A stretch of DNA of 5,852 nucleotides from Endomicrobium sp. (GTDB lineage Bacteria; Elusimicrobiota; Endomicrobiia; Endomicrobiales; Endomicrobiaceae): assembly GCA_031277075.1 (NCBI GenBank), contig JAISLV010000063.1, forward strand, positions 1 through 5,852, written 5' to 3'. How positions within the stretch are numbered: position 1 is the first letter of the stretch; each line of letters starts with the position of its first letter. The translations under genes were made by a program, and so were the position numbers. Of this stretch, positions 1 to 4,998 are shown piece after piece. The notes beneath the pieces were generated by a model, which saw only the letters and a program-made list of their open reading frames with translations, was not told the DNA's origin and did no database searches.

Positions 1-1011
1 TCTGTTTGCGTCAACCCAGCTTTCAAAAGGCGCGTCTATAATTCCATTTTTATTGTAATCGTCCCACGACCAATCCCTGTTATTTTTCAAATTATTATGC
101 ACGGGAGAAAGCCCGACTCTGTTTGGAGAATAAGTAACGCCTTTGACAATAAAAGGTTTTCCATCAACGGTAAGCCTGAAATGATTATTTTCGTACTCTA
201 TGAGTTTGACTTTGCCCTCGCCAGTAACTTTTTTTATGCCGAAAGGCTCTTTATATTGTCTCTTAAAATCTTTTGCTTTTGCTGGAACAAGTTTTCCCGG
301 ATTTATATGAAATATGTCGTTTCTTGTATTATTGTCAAAAGAGTTTTCAATTTTAATTTTTGCTCCGACAAGTTTTACGCCGAGTTCGGGGTGTCTTCTA
401 GCGAGGAATTTAACGCGCGAAATACATACGGGACCTATATACCATGGAGTTTGCCATTGAGTGTAGCCGACGGCTTTTGGGAAAAATACTAGGCAGGCGT
501 AATAGGCTTTAACGGCGCGCGCGTAATTTCCGTCTTTATCTAAAGCCAAAGCGGTAAAATAAAGTTTTACTCCCGGGTCTTCTTTTACCGTAGCCCATTT
601 ATAAAAATTAGCTTGGTAGTCCGTTGAGTTTACGTAATTCCATTTATTGCCTTCAAGTTTATTGTCTGCAACGTATTTTTGATATTGTTTGGAATTTAAA
701 ACGCTTTGCGAATTTGGGAAAACGCCCGCGCCCGAAGCTGCTTTTAAGCCCTCGCTGTCGTTTATAGCGTATTTATATTTTGGAGTTCCGACATTTTGAA
801 ATTCTCCGTATTTTTCGTAGTCAACCCATTTTTCCGTCCCTCTGTCTTCTATAACAAAAGGTTTTGGAGCTTTATACTTCATTTTTGCATTATATTTTTT
901 GGCGTTTTTCAAAGAAATTTCAACGTTCTTTTTCTCGTCGGTTTTCGCATATAACAAAGAGCTAAAAGAAATACAAAACGCAGCCAGCAAAAACATTTTA
1001 AAAAGTTTCAT
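1..1011 (-). CDS. Secreted TPR-like / glycoside-hydrolase-like protein, C-terminus outside window
   Basis: Reading the minus strand from the ATG at 1011 gives 337 uninterrupted codons to the left edge, so the gene is cut by the window and has no stop here. A Shine-Dalgarno AAGGGA lies about 6 nt before the ATG. Residues 1-22 form a signal peptide (K at 2 and 5, hydrophobic core, cleavage likely after LLYA), so the product is exported. Residues about 23-145 are a Lys/Tyr-rich region with no family I recognise. Residues about 148-180 (LYFTALALDKDGNYARAV, then AYYACLVFFPKA) look like one TPR hairpin. Around 278-297, FRLTVDGKPFIVKGVTYSPN resembles the entry to TIM-barrel glycosidases of the GH2/GH5 type, where 'GKPF.vKGv.Y.P' is common. 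DYNKNGIID (318-326) has the DxNxNGxxD spacing of a calcium-binding loop. Catalytic acids would lie beyond the edge, so the enzymatic role is inference. The frame is certain; the substrate is unknown. Confidence 0.8.
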   Translation of the reverse strand, partial: MKLFKMFLLAAFCISFSSLLYAKTDEKKNVEISLKNAKKYNAKMKYKAPKPFVIEDRGTEKWVDYEKYGEFQNVGTPKYKYAINDSEGLKAASGAGVFPNSQSVLNSKQYQKYVADNKLEGNKWNYVNSTDYQANFYKWATVKEDPGVKLYFTALALDKDGNYARAVKAYYACLVFFPKAVGYTQWQTPWYIGPVCISRVKFLARRHPELGVKLVGAKIKIENSFDNNTRNDIFHINPGKLVPAKAKDFKRQYKEPFGIKKVTGEGKVKLIEYENNHFRLTVDGKPFIVKGVTYSPNRVGLSPVHNNLKNNRDWSWDDYNKNGIIDAPFESWVDANR

Positions 1012-1049
1012 TAAAATCCCTTTATTGCGCCTATAAACCAGAAAACGCA

Positions 1050-1084
1050 TAACGGAAAAATATCGCAAGAATTTTTTACCGTTA
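1050..1084. repeat. AT-rich imperfect inverted repeat between the PC4 and secreted-protein genes
   Basis: TAACGG plus AAAAAT at 1050-1061 faces ATTTTTT plus CCGTTA at 1071-1084, giving two 6-bp stem segments with a small bulge and a loop of about 9 nt. It lies in the 107-nt gap between the YdbC/PC4 gene stop and the secreted-protein start. No T-tract follows on the minus strand, so it is a poor intrinsic terminator. It may be a weak transcription or mRNA structure element, or chance in AT-rich DNA. Confidence 0.3.
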
Positions 1085-1118
1085 ATTCCAGCTGCGCGTA
1101 TAATTTTTAGACGCCGTT

Positions 1119-1340
1119 TTAAATGTTTTGAATAAGCGCGGCTAATTTTTTCATTTCTTCAGCCGTAAGCGTTACGCCTTTGCCCATTTTTGAGCGGTCG
1201 GGAGACCAGTCGCGCAAATCGTATTTCGGGTCTCTGTCGTTCCATTTGACAAGGTTTAGCTCTTTTTTCCAGCCTTTTGCAGTTTCAGAAATAACTCCGA
1301 TTGTCTTCAAAATCTCATACTTTATTTCAGTATTAGGCAT
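1119..1340 (-). CDS. YdbC/PC4-family ssDNA-binding protein
   Basis: This 73-residue protein covers essentially the whole PC4/YdbC domain, the bacterial relatives of eukaryotic transcriptional coactivator p15/PC4. The visible family pattern is IKYEI near residue 6, the central GWKKELNLVKWNDRDPKYDL, then RDWSPDRSKMGKGVTLT and a final helix (about 61-72) that would form the dimer interface. Family members bind single-stranded DNA through the curved beta-sheet made by the central segment; the precise cellular role in bacteria is poorly defined (transcription, replication or repair are possible). The ATG at 1340 is preceded by a run of six G only 4 nt away, an unusual and close Shine-Dalgarno, but no other start keeps the intact domain. 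It lies 84 nt downstream of the rRNA methyltransferase gene with no clear terminator between, so co-transcription is possible. The length matches the bacterial family. Confidence 0.9.
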   Translation of the reverse strand: MPNTEIKYEILKTIGVISETAKGWKKELNLVKWNDRDPKYDLRDWSPDRSKMGKGVTLTAEEMKKLAALIQNI

Positions 1341-1424
1341 TATGCCCCCCGATTAGCGGTAAGGTTGAAAGAGTTTACAGCTTTATTTATCTTTCTTACA
1401 AACCGCAGCTTTCTATTTCATTGT

Positions 1425-2780
1425 CTATAATTGCCGTTCTAACAGCGTTATTATCTCTATGTGATGCGTATGCGGAAACATATCCGCAGGAACGATTTCT
1501 TTTATTTTATATTTTCCGCTTTCAACTATTAAAGACAAATCTCTCGCCAAAGTTGACGGATTGCAAGAGACGTAGACTATTTTTCCCGCGCCGCAATTGA
1601 GCAAAAATTTGATTATATTTTTTGCAAGCCCGTTTCTTGGCGGGTCAACTATTGCCGCGTCAAATTTTTTGGAGTTTTGTTGCGCCCAAGTTTCCGCCGT
1701 CAAAGCAAAGAAACTAGCGTTCTCTACGCCGTTTAACAAAGCGTTTTCTTTGGCGTCTTCCACAGCCTGCTCAACCTGCTCTATGCCTACGACTTCTTTG
1801 ACAGTATGGGCAAGCGATATTCCTATCGCGCCCGTTCCGCAGTATAAGTCTAAAAGAACGCATGTTTTTGCAGGGTTTAAAAGCCTTAAAATTTCATTGT
1901 AAAGAACCTGCGCGCCTTTTGAATTAGTTTGAAAAAACGAAAACGGAGAAATATTGAAAAAATAATCTTTGCCGCCGACGTTTAGCTTTTCAACAATCCT
2001 TTCTTTGCCGTAGAGAACGCTGAAAGCGTCAACCCTTACCGCGTCTGAAATTTTTGCGTTTTTAGTCCAGCAGACGCCGTCCGCAAAAGATTTTGTTTCG
2101 TCTATAAAAGATTCCCAAAAAGAACGGTCTTTATTTTGCGAATTTGTAACTATATTTATAAGCGTTTGATTGTTATTTTTTGCCTTTCTTAAAACTAAAT
2201 GCCTGAAAAAACCCTCGTGAGTCGCGTTGTCGTAAGCGGACAGACCGCTTTTATTTGCAAAATCTTTCGCGGCTTTTGCCGCTTTCAAAAAATCTTCGTC
2301 GGCTATAAAGCACGGCGGAACGGAAGAATACCTGTTATAGCTCCCTCGTATATGCAAACCCAAATCCGTTTTGCCGTCGCAGTTAAAAAAGCTGAACTCC
2401 ATTTTGTTTCTGTAATGCCAAATTTCAGGGCTTGGCAAAATTTCGTTTATGCGGACGCCTGTGAAAGATAAAAGTTCGTCTACGCATAAACTTTTATATT
2501 TTAATTGGCTCTTATAATCGGCGTTTTGAAAAGAACAGCCGCCGCATCTGCCAAAAGACGGACATTCAGGCGTAATTCTTTCGAGGGAGTTTTCGGAAAT
2601 ATTTTTTAAAATTCCCTCTCTAAAAGATTTTTTATCTTTTATTACAAAAACTTCGCCCGTCTCGCCCGGCAAAAGTCCCTCGGTAAACAAAGCCGTTCCG
2701 TCTTCGCATCTGCACAATGTTCGCCCGGGAAAAACTATTTTTTCGGCTTTAACCGAGATAATTGTATTTTTTAAAGACAT
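1425..2780 (-). CDS. rlmD: 23S rRNA (uracil-C5)-methyltransferase, RumA/RlmD family
   Basis: A 451-residue SAM-dependent RNA m5U methyltransferase of the TrmA/RumA class. An N-terminal TRAM-like RNA-binding domain (about 5-62, with GLLPGETGEVFV) is followed by Fe-S ligands C73, C79, C82 (CPSFGRCGGCSFQ) and C157, the [4Fe-4S] pattern of RumA. The catalytic domain has FFQTN (282-286), SAM motif DLYCGTGAIG (311-320), GIEQ (332-335), DPPRNGL (379-385), SCNPSTLARDL with the catalytic nucleophile C406, and FPHTHHIE (435-442) with the conserved terminal Glu442 expected to act as general base. All key residues are present, so it should be active. The Fe-S cluster favours the RumA/RlmCD group (23S rRNA U1939 or U747) over tRNA-specific TrmA, but the exact target base cannot be read from sequence. 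No Shine-Dalgarno precedes the ATG. It is preceded by yajQ after a 106-nt gap. Confidence 0.95.
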   Translation of the reverse strand: MSLKNTIISVKAEKIVFPGRTLCRCEDGTALFTEGLLPGETGEVFVIKDKKSFREGILKNISENSLERITPECPSFGRCGGCSFQNADYKSQLKYKSLCVDELLSFTGVRINEILPSPEIWHYRNKMEFSFFNCDGKTDLGLHIRGSYNRYSSVPPCFIADEDFLKAAKAAKDFANKSGLSAYDNATHEGFFRHLVLRKAKNNNQTLINIVTNSQNKDRSFWESFIDETKSFADGVCWTKNAKISDAVRVDAFSVLYGKERIVEKLNVGGKDYFFNISPFSFFQTNSKGAQVLYNEILRLLNPAKTCVLLDLYCGTGAIGISLAHTVKEVVGIEQVEQAVEDAKENALLNGVENASFFALTAETWAQQNSKKFDAAIVDPPRNGLAKNIIKFLLNCGAGKIVYVSCNPSTLARDLSLIVESGKYKIKEIVPADMFPHTHHIEIITLLERQL

Positions 2781-2789
2781 TATGATTTA

Positions 2790-2818
2790 TTAATATTTTT
2801 GTCTATAGATATGGGCAA
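2790..2818 (-). promoter_or_regulatory. Candidate sigma70-type promoter of the rRNA methyltransferase gene
   Basis: On the minus strand TTGCCC (2813-2818) and TATTAA (2790-2795) are separated by exactly 17 nt. Transcription would start about 3-4 nt before the ATG at 2780, giving a nearly leaderless mRNA, which fits the absence of a Shine-Dalgarno. An overlapping alternative -10, TATAGA (2802-2807), would leave a leader of about 15 nt. Both hexamers are imperfect and the region is AT-rich, so this is a weak call. Confidence 0.3.
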
Positions 2819-2886
2819 AAACTATTGAAAACATACTCGCGACAAGCTGTAAAAAAATATAGCGCGCGCTTTTATACGCCGCCCTG

Positions 2887-3384
2887 TTATCTATAATTTG
2901 TAAATTGCAAAGGCAAAGAAAAAGACGCCTGTTTTAAATACGCTATCACTTGCTGCAAATCGTCTTTCTTGGGCGAAATAACTTTTACTTTTGCGCCGTC
3001 AATTTGAGTTTGAACTTTTATTTTTGAATCTCTTATCATTTTTGAAAGCTCTTTTGCTTTATCCGACGGCAGCCCTGAAATTATCTCGGCGGTTTGCCTT
3101 ATGTAACCTTCAAAAGCGTTTTCTTGAGCTTTATAATTTAGCGATTTTATTGAAACGCTTCTTTTTGCAAAACGTCCCTCTAAAATGTCTTTCAAGGCTT
3201 TCATTTTAAAATCGTCGTCTGCGACAAGCGTTATTTTCTTTTCCGTCTTATTGAGTTCTATCGAAGATTTGCTGCCTTTAAAATCAAACCTGTTTGCAAG
3301 CTCTTTTTGAGCCTGATTTACGGCGTTTTCAACTTCCATCATATCCACTTCGGAAACTATGTCAAAAGAAAATTTGTCTGCCAT
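2887..3384 (-). CDS. yajQ: YajQ family nucleotide/nucleic-acid-binding protein
   Basis: A 165-residue soluble cytoplasmic protein matching the YajQ family (usually about 160-165 aa) end to end. It starts with FSFDIVSEVDMMEVENAVNQ, continues with NRFDFKGS (about 32-39), EKKITLVADDDFKMKAL and the central SIKSLNYK. The second half contains ISGLPSDKAKELSKMI and KIKVQTQIDGAKVKVISPKKDDLQQVI, then the characteristic C-terminus LQFTNYR. The family folds as two ferredoxin-like alpha/beta domains. E. coli YajQ binds tRNA and nucleotides, and a Xanthomonas homologue is a cyclic-di-GMP effector; which applies here is unknown. The ATG follows directly on the TAA of the upstream beta-barrel gene, and a strong AGGAGG sits inside that gene's last codons, so translation is likely coupled. 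No clear terminator follows the stop. Confidence 0.95.
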   Translation of the reverse strand: MADKFSFDIVSEVDMMEVENAVNQAQKELANRFDFKGSKSSIELNKTEKKITLVADDDFKMKALKDILEGRFAKRSVSIKSLNYKAQENAFEGYIRQTAEIISGLPSDKAKELSKMIRDSKIKVQTQIDGAKVKVISPKKDDLQQVIAYLKQASFSLPLQFTNYR

Positions 3385-4116
3385 TTATATGTCCTCCTCG
3401 TCGTTGAACCCAAACCTATATCCTATGTTTATATTCGTCATTGAATATTTTGCGTCCAAATTGACTAAAGACCCCTCCGAAGACGAAACGCTCAATTCAT
3501 TGACGGCAAAAAGAATTTCAAAAATAACGCCGTTAAACTCCACGCCAAAACCCGCTCCGTAATACCAAGCCGACTCGGTTTTTGAAGGAACTATATTTCC
3601 GCCCGTATCGCGCAAAGTTATCTCTTTATTAAAAAAACCGTACCCGCCTTGAAAAATAAGATATACGGCTTCTTTATCGTCAGGTCTGCTTTCGGAAACA
3701 ATTTTTATTTTAGGCTTTAAAGCTATATAAGCGTCTATAACGCTTATTGAGCCGAAATTGTCAACTTTTCTTTCAAAGCCGTATTTCACGCCCGCGCCCG
3801 CGCCTAAATATTTAAAAGCGTAATAATAATATTCCGCGCTAAGCGCAAACCCCGCTTTATCGCCGTATATCGCGTCGCCGTTAAAAGTTCTGTTCCCCGC
3901 GTATCCGTCGGCGTTTATTTGCCCGTTAGGAGCGGCTTCCGCTTTTATGACAAGCTCGCTTTCCGCGCGTTTATCAGATTTAAATTCATATTCGGATTTG
4001 TAAGCAAGCGCCGAAGCGGCGTAAGCCTCGTCTTCCGCATTTTCTTCTTGAGCAAAAGCAGGAAACGCCAAAAGGCACATTAAAAGCGTCAAAAAAAGCA
4101 TTGTAGATTTATACAT
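3385..4116 (-). CDS. Exported outer-membrane beta-barrel protein (porin-like)
   Basis: A 243-residue protein with a clear signal peptide: K3, a hydrophobic core (LFLTLLMCLLAFPAFA) and likely cleavage before QEEN at about 23. The next 50 or so residues are acidic and Ala-rich (a spacer or periplasmic segment). From about residue 85, alternating hydrophobic/polar segments rich in Tyr, Phe and Gly follow, for example GFALSAEYYYYAFKYLGAGAGVKYGF, VYLIFQGGYGFF, SAWYYGAGFGVEF and a closing strand INIGYRFGF before an acidic tail. This is the pattern of a small 8-10-strand OmpW/OmpA-like barrel. I cannot assign a named family or a substrate. The ATG at 4116 has GAGG about 7 nt upstream. It is directly fused in transcript to yajQ (TAA then ATG). 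A hairpin terminator ends only about 20 nt upstream of the start, leaving little room for a promoter of its own. Confidence 0.85.
   Translation of the reverse strand: MYKSTMLFLTLLMCLLAFPAFAQEENAEDEAYAASALAYKSEYEFKSDKRAESELVIKAEAAPNGQINADGYAGNRTFNGDAIYGDKAGFALSAEYYYYAFKYLGAGAGVKYGFERKVDNFGSISVIDAYIALKPKIKIVSESRPDDKEAVYLIFQGGYGFFNKEITLRDTGGNIVPSKTESAWYYGAGFGVEFNGVIFEILFAVNELSVSSSEGSLVNLDAKYSMTNINIGYRFGFNDEEDI
3393..3398 (-). promoter_or_regulatory. Shine-Dalgarno of yajQ embedded in the upstream gene
   Basis: AGGAGG on the minus strand, 8 nt before the yajQ ATG at 3384. It lies within the codons for the last acidic residues (Asp-Glu-Glu-Asp-Ile) of the beta-barrel protein. This fixes the yajQ start and means ribosomes finishing the barrel gene pass over the site. 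Confidence 0.9.
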
Positions 4117-4136
4117 TTTATTACCTCTTATGCTTT

Positions 4137-4188
4137 AAAAAAAGCTCCGAGCGCGAAAACTTTAACCGCCGCGCGGAGCTTTTTATTT
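4137..4188. terminator. Bidirectional intrinsic terminator
   Basis: Arms AAAAAGCTCCG (4139-4149) and CGGAGCTTTTT (4174-4184) are perfectly complementary over 11 bp, extended inward by GCG/CGC after one mismatch, with an AT-rich loop. On the minus strand the stem ends in seven T; on the plus strand it ends in TTTTTATTT. It lies immediately after the stop of the 48-residue gene, which it should terminate, and just before the beta-barrel gene's Shine-Dalgarno. Confidence 0.85.
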
Positions 4189-4190
4189 GA

Positions 4191-4337
4191 TTATTTTTTC
4201 TTTACAATGTTTTCCGTTTTTTCCGTCTGCGAAACAGCGTCTCCTGAATTTCCCTTAACTATAACGTAAGTCACAAAAAAGATAAAAATACCGATAAAAA
4301 CATATGCAGGCCAATCCGAAATAAAATCAAAGCTCAT
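4191..4337 (-). CDS. Small single-span membrane protein, 48 aa
   Basis: The minus strand from the ATG at 4337 reads MSFDFISDWPAYVFIGIFIF, then FVTYVIVKGN and a hydrophilic tail ending in three Lys, stopping with TAA at 4191. A textbook GGAGGG lies 5-6 nt upstream, a candidate promoter lies further upstream, and a hairpin terminator begins right after the stop, so this is a complete, self-contained transcription unit. Residues about 9-28 form one transmembrane helix. The C-terminal 20 residues are polar and charged, with the Lys-rich end suggesting N-out/C-in topology. The size and layout recall small accessory subunits of membrane complexes (CcoQ-like or transporter accessory peptides), but no motif identifies a family. 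I do not recognise it. Expression is well supported; the role is unknown. Confidence 0.75.
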   Translation of the reverse strand: MSFDFISDWPAYVFIGIFIFFVTYVIVKGNSGDAVSQTEKTENIVKKK

Positions 4338-4378
4338 TTTTTCCCTCCGGAATATTTATTTTTTTTATTTTTATAAAT

Positions 4379-4405
4379 ATTTTATCTTGAAAAAGACATT
4401 TTCAA
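4379..4405 (-). promoter_or_regulatory. Candidate promoter with overlapping dyad upstream of the 48-aa gene
   Basis: On the minus strand TTGAAA (4400-4405) and TAAAAT (4379-4384) resemble -35 and -10 boxes with a short 15-nt spacer. The -35 is half of a perfect 7-bp inverted repeat, TTGAAAA and TTTTCAA around 5 nt (4387-4405), which would suit an operator. The spacer is shorter than optimal and the surroundings are very AT-rich. Confidence 0.35.
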
Positions 4406-4474
4406 TAATAAAAAAGATATAAATAGAAAAATAAAATGTAGAATATTAAACGATATTCTGTTGCTGTTATGCCT

Positions 4475-4501
4475 GTCATACTGAACTTGTTTCAGTATCT
4501 G
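4475..4501 (+). repeat. REP-like hairpin repeat, unit A
   Basis: A GTCAT...ATCTG unit with a perfect internal stem: ATACTGAA (4478-4485), 5-nt loop CTTGT, TTCAGTAT (4491-4498). It shares the TGAAC-TTGTTTCA core with unit D. This is the type of dispersed intergenic repeat often mis-annotated as short proteins. Confidence 0.75.
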
Positions 4502-4530
4502 CTGTTGCTTTTGCGGTTGACACTTAACGG

Positions 4531-4557
4531 CAGATTCTGAAATAAATTCAAAATGAC
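4531..4557 (-). repeat. REP-like hairpin repeat, unit B (inverted)
   Basis: The same unit in reverse orientation: ATTCTGAA (4534-4541), loop ATAAA, TTCAAAAT (4547-4554), with one stem mismatch that becomes a G-U wobble on the minus-strand RNA. Its core AAATAAATTC is shared with unit C, not with A or D. Confidence 0.7.
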
Positions 4558-4560
4558 GGA

Positions 4561-4655
4561 CAACTACGAAAGGCAAAGGCGGCAGCTAGGAAGTTAGGCA
4601 AAGACAAAACTACAAAGACGAACAGCAAACCCCATCTGAAGACTTTTCGTAGTTG
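4561..4655. repeat. Inverted repeat joining units B and C
   Basis: CAACTACGAAA (4561-4571) and its exact reverse complement TTTCGTAGTTG (4645-4655) flank a 73-nt spacer. Each arm lies just inside the adjacent hairpin unit, next to its ATGACG/CGTCAT end, so B and C with their inner flanks form one large imperfect palindrome. Confidence 0.7.
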
Positions 4656-4664
4656 CTTTTGCTC

Positions 4665-4691
4665 GTCATGCCGAATTTATTTCCGCATCTG
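4665..4691 (+). repeat. REP-like hairpin repeat, unit C
   Basis: GTCAT...ATCTG unit with stem ATGCCGAA (4668-4675), loop TTTAT, TTCCGCAT (4681-4688), 7 of 8 positions paired. It is about 23/28 identical to the reverse complement of unit B, counting the flanking C or G. Confidence 0.7.
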
Positions 4692-4711
4692 CCGATGACT
4701 GATTTAAAGAC

Positions 4712-4734
4712 AGACCCTGAAAGAGACCCTGAAA
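4712..4734 (+). repeat. Short tandem duplication AGACCCTGAAA
   Basis: AGACCCTGAAA occurs at 4712-4722 and again at 4724-4734 (period 12). The second copy is the left part of hairpin unit D, so the first looks like a partial duplication of the edge of that unit. Confidence 0.7.
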
Positions 4735-4749
4735 CAAGTTCAGGGTGAC
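4724..4749 (-). repeat. REP-like hairpin repeat, unit D (inverted)
   Basis: Reverse-oriented unit with a perfect stem: ACCCTGAA (4726-4733), loop ACAAG, TTCAGGGT (4739-4746). Compared with unit A the outer stem positions differ on both sides while pairing is kept. Confidence 0.75.
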
Positions 4750-4791
4750 GCATTCGCGTCAGTTTTGGGCGACGCGTTTGCGGCAGTTTTG
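4747..4791. repeat. Imperfect tandem repeat, period 24
   Basis: The 21-mers at 4747-4767 and 4771-4791 both run GACGC..TT.GCG.CAGTTTTG and match at 18 of 21 positions. The second copy contains TTTGCGGCAGTTTT, identical to the right arm of the terminator at 4906-4919. Confidence 0.65.
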
Positions 4792-4875
4792 TATGGCAGA
4801 CATAACGGCAACGGCAAAAGCAAACTGCAAAACCATTTGAAATAAGAAAAAGCCAGACTGCAAAAACTATATGTT

Positions 4876-4920
4876 TAAAACTGCCGCAAAGGGATTTTTC
4901 CCATATTTGCGGCAGTTTTA
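4876..4920. terminator. Strong bidirectional intrinsic terminator
   Basis: TAAAACTGCCGCAAA (4876-4890) and TTTGCGGCAGTTTTA (4906-4920) are a perfect 15-bp inverted repeat. Inside it, GGGA-TTTT-TCCC adds 4 bp with an ATA bulge. The stem carries A/T tracts at both ends, so it can work in either direction. It ends the autotransporter transcript about 78 nt after the stop codons at 4996-5001 (two TAA in tandem). Confidence 0.85.
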
Positions 4921-4998
4921 GATATTTTCACTTTCTCAACACATATTAAACTTCAAAAATCTCACATTAAAAGCAGACGTTAAAGTTTTTAAAAGTTA

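Larger units (their letters stand above)
4338..4875. other. Gene-free region with repeat cluster
   Basis: No frame in this 538-nt stretch has a ribosome binding site plus plausible protein composition. The right-hand two thirds hold four related hairpin repeats (4475-4749), a 24-nt-period tandem repeat (4747-4791) and a copy of the downstream terminator arm (4777-4790). The left part (4338-4440) is an AT-rich leader and promoter region for the 48-residue gene. Base composition differs from the flanking genes, with more CTG, CAG, GCAAA and CGGCAG motifs. Confidence 0.7.

Noticed and set aside
97..492. 131-residue plus-strand open frame
   Set aside because: It lies antisense within the secreted-protein gene, whose minus-strand frame is open over 337 codons with a signal peptide and ribosome binding site.
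1597..2471. Two plus-strand open frames (1597-1902 and 2199-2471)
   Set aside because: Both are antisense to the rRNA methyltransferase gene, which has every expected motif in its own frame.
2851..2880. Terminator after yajQ at AGCGCGCGCT followed by a T-run on the minus strand
   Set aside because: The 10-bp palindrome can form only about 3 bp of stem with a usable loop, so although seven T follow, the hairpin is too weak to call.
2991..3562. Plus-strand open frames opposite yajQ and the beta-barrel gene
   Set aside because: They are shadows of well-supported minus-strand genes and have no ribosome binding sites or family features.
4382..4576. 64-residue minus-strand open frame in the repeat region
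   Set aside because: It is a translation of hairpin units A and B (RHFEFISES and ILKQVQYD are what such repeats give when read as protein), it has no ribosome binding site, and it ends in AT-rich leader DNA.
4440..4750. CRISPR array or insertion sequence
   Set aside because: There are only four units in alternating orientation with unequal spacing, no direct-repeat/spacer pattern, no transposase frame and no target-site duplication that I can see.
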